Assembly (NCBI GenBank): GCA_036558305.1
Contig: DATBFX010000324.1
Span: forward strand, 1 to 29,987
Reading direction: 5' to 3'
DNA: 29,987 nt
Origin: DATBFX01 sp036558305
Lineage (GTDB): Bacteria > Chloroflexota > Chloroflexia > Thermomicrobiales > UBA6265
In this document: one piece after another, positions 23,514-29,987 of the stretch
How the letters are laid out: each line of letters starts with the position of its first letter
Position numbering within the stretch: position 1 is the first letter of the stretch
Position numbers and translations under genes: made by a program
The notes under the pieces: model-generated
Databases searched by the model: none
Told to the model about the DNA's origin: nothing
Seen by the model: only the letters and a program-made list of their open reading frames with translations

Positions 23514-23824
23514 CGTACGAGGTACCCGGCATTCGGGCCGAGGCGCGAACCGGGTAACGTCAACGTGGCGGTCTGAAGCATCGTCGTCTCCTTGCCGTTG
23601 CGATTGGTGCCGAGGTGTTCCGTGAGACCGCGCCGGACTCGTTCGCGAGCCGAGACCGGTGGCGGGGTTTTCGCCATGGCGCGGAGGCGGCGGACCGTCT
23701 CCGCCAGGTCGGGGTCGAGGTCGGCCACCGCGGCGTCCGGAGCGCCGGTGGGACGGACGAGTTCGTTCCAGAACCGGTTCAGCGCCAGGTCGTCGGGGTG
23801 GTGCTGGTCGCGGTCGTCAGGCAT
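23510..23824 (-). CDS. cytoplasmic anti-sigma-like segment, split from the propeller protein (module B)
   Basis: 104 residues from ATG 23824, which overlaps the end of the module B sigma gene (ATGCCTGA, the same arrangement as in module A). The middle, DLDPDLAETVRRLRAMAKTP, aligns with DLDPTLAETVRRVHALYRSP of the module A protein. It ends LGPNAGYLVR at a TGA that overlaps the GTG of the next ORF. There is no membrane helix of its own, so without frameshifting it would be a free cytosolic protein. The fused paralogue shows the ancestral form was probably one polypeptide, or that module A arose by fusion; the direction cannot be told here. Confidence 0.75.
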   Translation of the reverse strand: MPDDRDQHHPDDLALNRFWNELVRPTGAPDAAVADLDPDLAETVRRLRAMAKTPPPVSARERVRRGLTEHLGTNRNGKETTMLQTATLTLPGSRLGPNAGYLVR

Positions 23825-24446
23825 CGCGCCCTCCTTTCCGCGTGGCAGAGGCGACGCCCATCAGGTCGCGCAATTGTTCGACGGCGCGGGATTGGGCGGT
23901 CCGCACGGCGCCCTCGGTCATGCCGAGGATGCCGGCGATCTCCTTATCGGTCAGGTCGGCCAGGCGCAGCTCGCAGACGCGGCGGCGGCCGGGCGGCAGG
24001 TAGGCGAGGAGCGCCCGGAGCCGGCGGTGGTCGTCGGTCGCGATCGCGAGGTCTTCGGGTGACGGCGCCGGGTCCTTGAATTCGGCGTCTTCCGCGAGCG
24101 GTCGCTCGGGGCGACGCCGGCGCCGTTGTTGCCGGGCGCAGACCTCGTTGTGGGCGATCGTGAAGAGCCAGGGTTTGAACGTGCCCCGAGGGCTTCCGCC
24201 GCGATCGACGAAACCGGGCAGCTTGGCGAGCGCGTTGGCGAAGATCTACTGGGTGGCGTCGGCCGCGTCGTCCCAATCGCCCAGGCAGTAGAAGCAGTAG
24301 CGCAGGAGGTCGTCCTGGTAGCGTTCGTAGAGGGGAGCGAATGCACGGCGGTCGAGTTGCGCGGCGACGACGAGGTCGGCGTCGCCGGGATCGCGTCCCG
24401 GCGGTTCGCCGTTCCCTGGTTGCCGGACACGCCGCCAACCGCGCAT
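23817..24446 (-). pseudogene. ECF sigma factor with an in-frame amber codon (module B)
   Basis: From ATG 24446 (GAGGGGG 4-5 bases upstream) the frame reads 66 residues ending CLGDWDDAADATQ. It then meets TAG (24246-24248) at codon 67. It continues in the same frame with IFANALAKLPGF, FKPWLFTIAHNEVCARQQRR, PSPEDLAIATDDHRRL, LPPGRRRVCELRLADLTDKE and MTEGAVRTAQSRAVEQLRDL, to TGA at 23817-23819. That is 209 residues if the stop is read through. The module A sigma has ATQQVF at this point, so one C-to-T change (CAG to TAG) explains it. No other damage is seen over the gene. Either a recently inactivated gene, a sequencing error, or a read-through codon. It overlaps the anti-sigma ORF by 8 bases. 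Confidence 0.9.
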
Positions 24447-24489
24447 CTTGCCCCCTCGCGTCGGAGTCCGATTGTCCCTTTACCAGAAA

Positions 24490-24515
24490 CAAGAGCGGAG
24501 AGGCAAAGATGTTAC
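24490..24515 (-). promoter_or_regulatory. ECF-like promoter candidate for the module B sigma gene
   Basis: On the minus strand GTAAC (24511-24515), 16 bases, then TCTTG (24490-24494). The module A counterpart has GTAAC, 18 bases, TCTTG. Flanks are also alike (GTAAC-x-T-x-TTT). About 40 bases before ATG 24446. Confidence 0.45.
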
Positions 24516-24553
24516 AGCGGCGCGCGATCGGCCTGGGACCGGCGTGGGGCGGT

Positions 24554-24559
24554 TAGAAT
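24554..24559 (+). promoter_or_regulatory. -10-like box TAGAAT before Uma2 number 4
   Basis: TAGAAT in GGGCGGTTAGAATGATC, 45 bases before ATG 24605, the same distance as in paralogue 3. No -35 consensus. Confidence 0.5.
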
Positions 24560-24604
24560 GATCACGAGACGGTGCCGCACACCCAGACGCCGGAGGAGAC
24601 GGCC

Positions 24605-25282
24605 ATGTTGCAGCAGAAGACCTTGCCGCTCGTCCGCGGCGTCTGGTATCCGATGACGTGGGAAGAGTTCCTCGATTGGTGCGACGAAGGGCAATCGGAG
24701 TGGGAGGACGGGAAGGGGATCGCCTACGTGTCGAACGATCCGCGGCACATCGACTGCACCGAATTCCTGGCCGACCTCTTCCGTCGATATGCCCTCCTGT
24801 TCGATCTTGGGCGGGTCTACACCAATCAACTCCTGATGCGGTTGCCGAACCGGCCGTCCGGCCGCATGCCCGACATCGCCTTCGTTCGTCGCGAGCACCT
24901 CGACCGCGTGGGCGATCGCTGGCTGGAGGGACCCTGCGACCTCGCGGTCGAGTACCTTTCCGACGAGAGCGCGGCACGGGATACCGGGGCAAAACTCACC
25001 GAATACGAAATGGCCGGTCTGCCCGAATACCTACCGATCGACATCCGTCCACGTCGGCACCGTTTCCTTTTCTACCGGCTCGATGCCGAGGATCGGTATC
25101 AGCAGGTGTTACCGGACGATCGGGGCCGTTACCACTCGACCGTTTTGCCGGGGTTGTGGATCGATCCCGAGTGGTTGTGGCAGGACCCGCTGCCGGATGT
25201 GGGGCGTCTGCTCATGGAGATAGCCCCGGAGGCATACCGGACCTATTTGCTGTCGATCCTGGAACGGAACGGCGCCCGCTAG
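24605..25282 (+). CDS. Uma2-family PD-(D/E)XK nuclease, paralogue 4 (module B)
   Basis: 225 residues. Start ATG 24605 has GGAGGAGA 5 bases upstream. One residue is missing near the start relative to paralogues 1-3 (LPLVRGVW in place of LPPLVRGxW). Core residues are intact: Asp90 in RMPDIAFV, Glu116 in AVEYLSDES, Lys130 in TGAKLTEYEMAG, then PEYLPID. C-terminal signature RGRYHSTVLPGLWIDPEWLW. It is divergent from the module B sigma gene, as paralogue 3 is from the module A sigma gene. It ends only 12 bases from the convergent beta-lactamase-like gene, with no terminator between them. Confidence 0.93.
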   Translation: MLQQKTLPLVRGVWYPMTWEEFLDWCDEGQSEWEDGKGIAYVSNDPRHIDCTEFLADLFRRYALLFDLGRVYTNQLLMRLPNRPSGRMPDIAFVRREHLDRVGDRWLEGPCDLAVEYLSDESAARDTGAKLTEYEMAGLPEYLPIDIRPRRHRFLFYRLDAEDRYQQVLPDDRGRYHSTVLPGLWIDPEWLWQDPLPDVGRLLMEIAPEAYRTYLLSILERNGAR

Positions 25283-25294
25283 CAGCGCTCGTGG

Positions 25295-26704
25295 CTACTT
25301 CGTCTTCGCCAACAGCGCCGCCGCCGGGACCATCAGTTGCTTGAGGGCGAGGCCGTCGATCTCCTTGGTCGGGTCGTTGATGATGGCGGCGATGGTGAAC
25401 CAGCGACCGTCGGTGCGCTGGAGGAGCCACACCTGGCTCTTGACGCCGGTTTCGTAGCCCTCCTTGTAGCCGACGTAGCTCCAGGTGGCGGCGTCGAAGG
25501 GGATACCGGGGTTGAGGGAGAGGCAGTCGAGGATCGGGGTCATCCCCGGGTGGCCCGACTGCTCGAACAGGTAGGCCATGGCGCGGCAGAGATCGGCGGG
25601 AGAGGCGAACCACTCGATCGAGTCGATGAGATACGGATTGACCCACTCTTCGCCGTCCCAGAGGGTATCGGCCTGGGGATCGACTTCGTCGGTCAGGAGT
25701 TTGCGCTGGGTGGCGTCGTCGGCGGCGAGGTAGGCCGCGATCTGGTCGTCGGACAGGCGCAGCTTGATGGCGAACCATTCGCGGGTCATCAGGAGGGGCG
25801 TGTTGAGTGCGGGGTTGGCATGACCCATCGTCGCCATCATCTGCTCGATGTTTTCGCGGCCGAGGCGGTGGATCAGGTGGTCGGTGGCGGTGTTGTCGCT
25901 CTCGGCGATCATGTGCTCGGCGTAGGTGAGGATGGGGAAGACGGACCCGTTCTTTTCGTAGAGCATGGTGCCAGAAGGGAGACTCTTGAGCTTCGCGCGG
26001 AGTTTGAGGGGTTCGTCCCAACTCGCCTGGCCGGCCTCGATCTGCCGGGCCAATTCGCCGAGGACGAAGAGTTTGAAGTTGGAGCCGATCGCCAACTCCT
26101 TGTTGGCGTTGAGCGATTGGATGCGCTGGCAGGTGCCACCGGTCACATCGGCGGCGATGAAGGCGACTTCGGGCGCCACGTTTCTCAACCGGCGATTGAG
26201 CGAGTTCCAGGAGGTCGGCGGATTCGGCATGGTGGGCGGGAGCGGGGCCGGTTCGAAGAAGAGGTCGTCGATGCGGTACGGCGCCTTGGATTCGACGCCG
26301 AGGCGGATGTGCCAGGGTTGCCCACTCGGGGTGGCGAGCAGGGCGTTGGCGCGGGTGGCGGTGACGCCGCCCTCGAAGCGGGCGACGGTCATGGGGCCGT
26401 TGGGGGCCGCGTAGTTGGTGAAGACGGCGATCAGATCCGCCGGCGGGAGGGCGGCGAGGAAGTCGTCGCTGAAGCGCCCGACGACGTCGTCGGGCGTGAG
26501 CGTTGCGCCGCCGTCGTTGACCTGCTGCAGCGCCCAGGCGAGTTGCTCGCCGGCCGGGGTGTCGGGGATGACGTTGGCGAGGGCGGTGGCGGGTTGTTTG
26601 CTTTTGCTGGCCCCGGCGAGCCGGGCGGAGGGGAACGACAGGCAGACGGTCAGGCAGAGGACGAGCAGCGGCAGAAGCCGAGCGGATCGGCCACCGTGGG
26701 TCAT
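25295..26704 (-). CDS. exported class A beta-lactamase-like serine hydrolase
   Basis: 469 residues. Start ATG 26704 has GAGGGAG 7 bases upstream. Residues 8-32 are a signal peptide (LLPLLVLCLTVCLSF...). An N-terminal domain (about 65-150, VVGRFSDDFLAALPPADLIAVFTNYA) resembles those found before the catalytic domain in some penicillin-binding-like hydrolases. The catalytic domain covers about 165-460: SxxK as S208-N-F-K211, SDN at 269-271 (AESDNTATDHLI), and K414-E-G in YKEGYETG where class A enzymes have K(T/S)G. The usual Glu166 motif is not clear. Total length is well above the 270-300 of true class A beta-lactamases. It may therefore be a peptidase or esterase of this fold; beta-lactam resistance should not be assumed. 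Confidence 0.88.
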   Translation of the reverse strand: MTHGGRSARLLPLLVLCLTVCLSFPSARLAGASKSKQPATALANVIPDTPAGEQLAWALQQVNDGGATLTPDDVVGRFSDDFLAALPPADLIAVFTNYAAPNGPMTVARFEGGVTATRANALLATPSGQPWHIRLGVESKAPYRIDDLFFEPAPLPPTMPNPPTSWNSLNRRLRNVAPEVAFIAADVTGGTCQRIQSLNANKELAIGSNFKLFVLGELARQIEAGQASWDEPLKLRAKLKSLPSGTMLYEKNGSVFPILTYAEHMIAESDNTATDHLIHRLGRENIEQMMATMGHANPALNTPLLMTREWFAIKLRLSDDQIAAYLAADDATQRKLLTDEVDPQADTLWDGEEWVNPYLIDSIEWFASPADLCRAMAYLFEQSGHPGMTPILDCLSLNPGIPFDAATWSYVGYKEGYETGVKSQVWLLQRTDGRWFTIAAIINDPTKEIDGLALKQLMVPAAALLAKTK

Positions 26705-26713
26705 GGTTGTGCT

Positions 26714-26778
26714 CCCTCATCGCCGCGGGGCGAAGAACGTTTTGCTTGCATAGTCTAACGCGAAGGGAGCGATGAGGG
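26714..26778 (-). promoter_or_regulatory. inverted repeat framing a -10-like box upstream of the serine hydrolase
   Basis: CCCTCATCGC (26714-26723) and its reverse complement (26769-26778) lie on either side of TAGACT (minus strand, 26752-26757), which is 47 bases from ATG 26704. TAGACT is also the box of the VanW promoter. The arms could bind a regulator or fold in the leader. Confidence 0.4.
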
Positions 26779-26868
26779 CTTTGTCGCGTGGACTGCCCGC
26801 GGCGGAGCGGGATGGTGGGGCCCATCGCCCGCCCTGGTTGATTCGGTCGACCTCGGTCGAGAGTCGCG

Positions 26869-27852
26869 TCAATCGGCGGCGAGTGCCGGTAACAGGTTGA
26901 ACCGAACCGACGACGGGCGACCGTCCGAGCCGGTATCGTGGTCGGACGGAACGGCAGCCTGTACCCACGCGCGGTCGCCGGCGGGCAGTTCGATCCGATA
27001 CCACAGTCGGTATCCCTCGGCGCTCGTGTCCGTCGATGCCTCCCGACCGGTTGCGATCGCGAGCAGGCGATAGCGGTCGCCTGCATCCAGCGCGAGATCG
27101 CCGAGTCGCTCCGCAGCGTCGTGGTCCGATGGCTCCGACCAGCGTGTCGTCGAGTCGGCCGAACCCTGGGGGACGACGACTTCGGCGTCCGCAGGCGGCG
27201 CGCCGTTGGCGAAGAGGCGGTGGGCGATGAGGTGGGTCGAGTTGCGCCAGCCCATCGCCGACGGGTGCTCGGGCGCGTCGATCGGCCAGTAGCCTGGACC
27301 GGGCGGGCACTGAAAACCGCAGGCGTACCCATAGCGGGGAGCGTTGCCGTTCACCTCGGCGGTCGTCAGGAACGTTCGTAACTCGAAATGGAGGTGACTC
27401 GGCGCCCGGCCGTCGGTACGGTCGAGGACGGTGCCGAGGCGGTCGCCGCGGCGCACCGGTTGGCCCGGTTCGACGGAGGCGGCGACATCGAGGTGGCCGT
27501 ACATCGAGGAGAGATCGGGGGCGTGGCGGACGATGACGACGAGACCGGGGTAATCGGAACCGGCGAAAACGACGTCGCCGTCGCCGACGGCGTAGACGAG
27601 GGCGCCCGCGGTGTCGCCGCCGAGGGCGTACCAGTCTTCGCCGGTGTGCCACCAACCGGGGTTGTACCAGGTGTTTTCGCAGGCGTAGCCGTGACGGACG
27701 AAGAAACCGTCGCCGGGGAGGCGATCGGGGAAGCCGACCGGGAGGCCAAAGATCGGGCTTGTTGGGGCTGCCTGAGAGGAGCGGCCGCGAACAAGGAGCG
27801 GCGAGGCCATCGCGGCGGTCACGAGGGAGCGTCGAGGGAAGATGATGTTCAC
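26869..27852 (-). CDS. exported M23 (LytM-type) metallopeptidase with a C-terminal accessory domain
   Basis: 327 residues. The start is GTG 27852, with GAGAGG about 10 bases upstream; an ATG closer to that site is followed at once by a stop. A short basic and hydrophobic N-terminus (PRRSLVTAAMASPLLVRG... SSQAAP) acts as a signal. The peptidase domain spans about 45-165: H69-x-x-x-D73 (HTGED), YGH120, and H153-L-H155 (HLHFE) are the zinc and catalytic residues of lysostaphin-type endopeptidases, which cut peptide cross-links of the wall. The C-terminal 150 residues (DRYRLLAIATGREAS... LWYRIELPAGDRAWVQAAV) look like an SH3-like wall-binding domain. Same strand as the serine hydrolase but 164 bases upstream of it, probably with separate promoters. 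Confidence 0.92.
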   Translation of the reverse strand: MNIIFPRRSLVTAAMASPLLVRGRSSQAAPTSPIFGLPVGFPDRLPGDGFFVRHGYACENTWYNPGWWHTGEDWYALGGDTAGALVYAVGDGDVVFAGSDYPGLVVIVRHAPDLSSMYGHLDVAASVEPGQPVRRGDRLGTVLDRTDGRAPSHLHFELRTFLTTAEVNGNAPRYGYACGFQCPPGPGYWPIDAPEHPSAMGWRNSTHLIAHRLFANGAPPADAEVVVPQGSADSTTRWSEPSDHDAAERLGDLALDAGDRYRLLAIATGREASTDTSAEGYRLWYRIELPAGDRAWVQAAVPSDHDTGSDGRPSSVRFNLLPALAAD

Positions 27853-27949
27853 CGTTCACATTCCTCTCTGGATCGAGTTTCCTCCTTACCTTACAGCTAC
27901 GACTTGTCGTGAGCGGCCGGATGCACGCGCGTTGCCCGGTTTGTCGACT

Positions 27950-28015
27950 CCGGACGATCACCGTCCGGGATACGCCATGGCGTAGGCAGGAGCCAGGGAT
28001 CCACCTCGGTGGATC
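27950..28015. repeat. three adjacent inverted repeats in a divergent spacer
   Basis: CCGGAC/GTCCGG (27950-27955, 27963-27968), the palindrome ACGCCATGGCGT (27972-27983), and GATCCACC/GGTGGATC (27998-28005, 28008-28015) follow one another within 66 bases. They lie in the 319-base spacer between the M23 gene (minus) and the secreted-protein gene (plus). No gene is recognised in the spacer. They could be operator sites or leader hairpins. Confidence 0.6.
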
Positions 28016-28171
28016 GCCGTACTCCTGTCACACCTCTCAGCTCGTCGTCCCTGTACCAGAACATCCGGTCGATGCCGCTATCCGTTGGGGAATACACGTG
28101 GCATTGCCCGTGCGAGCCAGAACCGGGGGGCGCCGCGACGACGGGGCGTCCGCCGCGGAGGAGGTACCGAG

Positions 28172-29302
28172 ATGACTGGCAAAGGAGGCGATTCCCTCGC
28201 CATCGCGCGCTGGCTGGCGCTGCTGACGTTGCTGCTGGGAATGGTGGTTGGCACGACGTTCGAGGTGCCGCGGGTCGGCAGCGGATTCGCCGTCGCCAAG
28301 GACAAGGGCGGCGGTCACGGCGACTCGGGCAATCACGGCAAGGGCAACGCGAACGACGACGGAGACGACGACGAAGGCGAGGGGAACGGCGGAGACGGCA
28401 ACAACCAAGGCAACCACGGCAACGGGAACAAAGGCGACGAAAAGAAGGACAAGAAAGAGAAGAAGCAAAAGGACGACGATGAGGCCGCACCCGAGCCGGT
28501 GCAGGTGGTCGTCGTGCAACCGGAGGCGGGGTACCGGGTGACGGTCGGTTGTCACGTCGACGCGCAGTCCGGCCAATCGACCTGCGTCTTTGCCGGCGTC
28601 GCGACGGCAGCCGACCAGACGGTCAGCGGGTTGGCGGTGTCGGAGGGGACCGTTTGTGCGTCGGTCGTGGCCGGTGATTTTGCCCGGAGTGACGGGACCT
28701 CCTCCGCGGGCGATGCGGGTGCCGCGAGTTGGTACGCCGTCGGGTCCGGATACCGGGGGCCGGCGTTCGTCTCGCACGAGCAACCCGACGTGGTGACGCT
28801 GGTCCTGGCCGGAACGGTCACGACCGGCGGGACGGCGACCTACTGGCTGCGGACCGCGCAGGGGGTGCAGGCGGCGGCCGGACCGGGGTTGCGCTGTGAG
28901 CCGGCGAAGACGACGAGCAGCACCGCGAAGGCGACCGGCGCGATCGTCGTTCAGGGGTTTTCGTGTCCGTTCGCGGCCGGGGCGACCGATCCGGCGGTCG
29001 ATTGGTTCGCGGCGTGTGCCCAACCGCAGAAGACGGCGACCTACGAACTCACGGCGCTCGACGGCGACAACGCCGGGTGGAAGCGGAGCGAAACCGTCGG
29101 CGCCGACGGGGTCCTGCGCGCGGACGATCTCGCGCCCGGACATTACCGGCTCGTGCAGGTCGGCGCCGATTGGTGCCACGCCGAGTCGGACCGGGTGGAC
29201 GACCAAGGGAACGTAGTGGTGACCGCGGGAGCACGGGCGTCCGTCTGGATCTTCGACTGTACGAAGGGGGCCGCGGGGACGCCGGCGCCACAGGCGAAGT
29301 AG
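28172..29302 (+). CDS. exported protein with a charged low-complexity linker
   Basis: 376 residues. Start ATG 28172 has GGAGGAGG 7 bases upstream; an in-frame upstream extension is Arg-rich and lacks a site. Residues 11-30 are a signal or anchor helix (ARWLALLTLLLGMVVGTTF). Residues 43-106 are a low-complexity stretch, first Gly/Asn/Asp/His, then Lys/Glu/Asp (GDEKKDKKEKKQKDDDE). The remaining 270 residues look like small beta domains with spaced cysteines (TVGCHVDAQSGQSTCVF, GFSCPF, WFAACAQ, GADWCHAES, WIFDCTK), probably disulfide-bonded outside the cell. The part around ATYELTALDGDNAGWKRSET, with DLAPGHYRLVQV, resembles SpaA/prealbumin-like folds of surface proteins. No sortase motif. Function unknown. 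Confidence 0.82.
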   Translation: MTGKGGDSLAIARWLALLTLLLGMVVGTTFEVPRVGSGFAVAKDKGGGHGDSGNHGKGNANDDGDDDEGEGNGGDGNNQGNHGNGNKGDEKKDKKEKKQKDDDEAAPEPVQVVVVQPEAGYRVTVGCHVDAQSGQSTCVFAGVATAADQTVSGLAVSEGTVCASVVAGDFARSDGTSSAGDAGAASWYAVGSGYRGPAFVSHEQPDVVTLVLAGTVTTGGTATYWLRTAQGVQAAAGPGLRCEPAKTTSSTAKATGAIVVQGFSCPFAAGATDPAVDWFAACAQPQKTATYELTALDGDNAGWKRSETVGADGVLRADDLAPGHYRLVQVGADWCHAESDRVDDQGNVVVTAGARASVWIFDCTKGAAGTPAPQAK

Positions 29303-29723
29303 GGGTAAGGGACGGCAACCTCGCGCGGTTCGGTGTCTCTCGGCCGGTCCGATCCTGGTCGCCGGAGACGATCGTCCCGGACGCTCGTGGGTACTGTGGG
29401 CCATCGCTCCGTGCGCTCCTAGGTGCCCGGCGGCCCCTCCGGGCCATCCCTGTTTCCGCGACGCGGGGGCGATGGTCTTGGGGGCGTCGTTGGGAGGCTA
29501 GGAACATCGGGTCGGTGGTCGGGCTGTATGGACAGGACCGAATTCACTCCATTGGAGGAAAGCTTGGGCGTATTCGCCGGCAGTATGCTTGGTTCAGCTT
29601 AGGTGCCGCGATGGGCAGGTGGGTCCTGCCCCCGTCGCGTGAACGGTGGCGCGGGCGGTCGTGCCGGGACTCGCTGACCCCGGTACCGGCGTGACCGCTC
29701 TCGCCATCGGTCGGGAGGCTCGA
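29303..29723. other. 421-bp spacer, no gene recognised
   Basis: Frames on both strands are open but give Arg-rich translations without motifs. Upstream of the TadE-like gene no clear promoter was seen; TATGCT at 29584-29589 lacks a -35 partner at normal spacing. Confidence 0.5.
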
Positions 29724-29987
29724 ATGGTACGGAGACATCGAAACACGCCGGTTCCCGGCGTTCCGGATTGCGGTACGGCGCACCGCACGGATCGGAACCG
29801 TCCCGGTGGGCGGGGGCAGAGTCTGGTCGAGCTGGCGATCGCGACGCCGGTGCTGCTGCTGTTCCTGCTCGGCACCGTCGACCTCGGCCGGATGTACGCC
29901 GACTACGCCGACCTCAAGCACGCCGCCCGCGACGGCGCCGGCTACGGCATCCTCAAGCCGAGCGACACCGCCGGCATGGAGAGCCGG
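29724..29987 (+). CDS. TadE-like pilus assembly protein, N-terminal part (runs off the right edge)
   Basis: 88 codons visible. Start ATG 29724 has GGGAGG 6-7 bases upstream. After a basic N-terminus comes RGQSLVELAIATPVLLLFLL then GTVDLGRMYADYADLKHAARDGAGYG, the TadE signature: a Gly-Gln-Ser/(Val/Leu)-Glu pilin-like start, one membrane helix with a conserved Glu, then a helix rich in Ala. TadE-like proteins are minor pseudopilins of the tight-adherence (Flp pilus) machinery. Further tad genes, if any, lie beyond the edge. Confidence 0.9.
   Translation, partial: MVRRHRNTPVPGVPDCGTAHRTDRNRPGGRGQSLVELAIATPVLLLFLLGTVDLGRMYADYADLKHAARDGAGYGILKPSDTAGMESR

Noticed and set aside
11472..25282. Uma2 genes as transposases of an insertion sequence
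   Set aside because: No terminal inverted repeats or target duplications frame any copy; they have individual promoter boxes and sit in a repeated gene context.
1..29987. tRNA or rRNA genes
   Set aside because: No cloverleaf with a GTTCRANNC T-loop and no conserved rRNA segment was noticed by eye; a covariance-model scan could not be run.

Overview
The window is GC-rich bacterial DNA. The gene content (an unusual number of Uma2-type PD-(D/E)XK nucleases, ECF sigma factors paired with membrane-anchored beta-propeller proteins, a VanW protein, a toast-rack protein, a TadE-like protein and a urease operon) fits a Chloroflexota genome, most likely of the Thermomicrobia/Sphaerobacter type. That assignment is inference from gene families, with no rRNA or marker gene to confirm it.

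Left part (1-3004). A urease operon ureA-ureB-ureC is read on the minus strand; ureC runs off the left edge. Its spacers carry three different short tandem repeats. Upstream lie a decayed styrene-monooxygenase-like fragment, a small ABM-like gene, and about 1 kb with no recognisable gene.

3005-5768 is a plus-strand cluster of three genes: a 404-residue protein of unknown function, a 132-residue unknown, and a 194-residue protein with the HAE...CxxC signature of the deaminase superfamily. The spacers are duplicated copies of one another and include remnants of coding sequence.

6223-14399. A Tat-exported, bicovalent-flavin berberine-bridge-type oxidase (minus), a glucosaminidase plus amidase wall hydrolase, an exported Asp-box (BNR) protein, Uma2 number 1 and a VanW/G5 protein (all plus). 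The VanW gene converges on an exported toast-rack protein across a perfect 44-bp palindrome.

15590-25282 is the most striking part. Module A is an ECF sigma factor, translationally coupled to a 1163-residue anti-sigma-like membrane protein with one PQQ and two NHL propellers, and divergent from a Uma2 gene. Module B directly follows with the same layout, but its sigma gene has an in-frame amber codon and its anti-sigma part is split into two ORFs overlapping by GTGA. A further Uma2 gene precedes module A. Similar ECF-like promoter elements sit in front of both sigma genes, and the Uma2 genes have -10-like boxes at a nearly constant distance from their starts.

25295-29987. An exported class A beta-lactamase-like serine hydrolase and an M23 peptidase (minus), then an exported protein with a charged low-complexity stretch and the start of a TadE-like pilus protein (plus). 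Much of the window concerns the cell envelope and sensing outside the membrane. The functional link between the sigma modules and the Uma2 nucleases is inferred only from repeated gene order.
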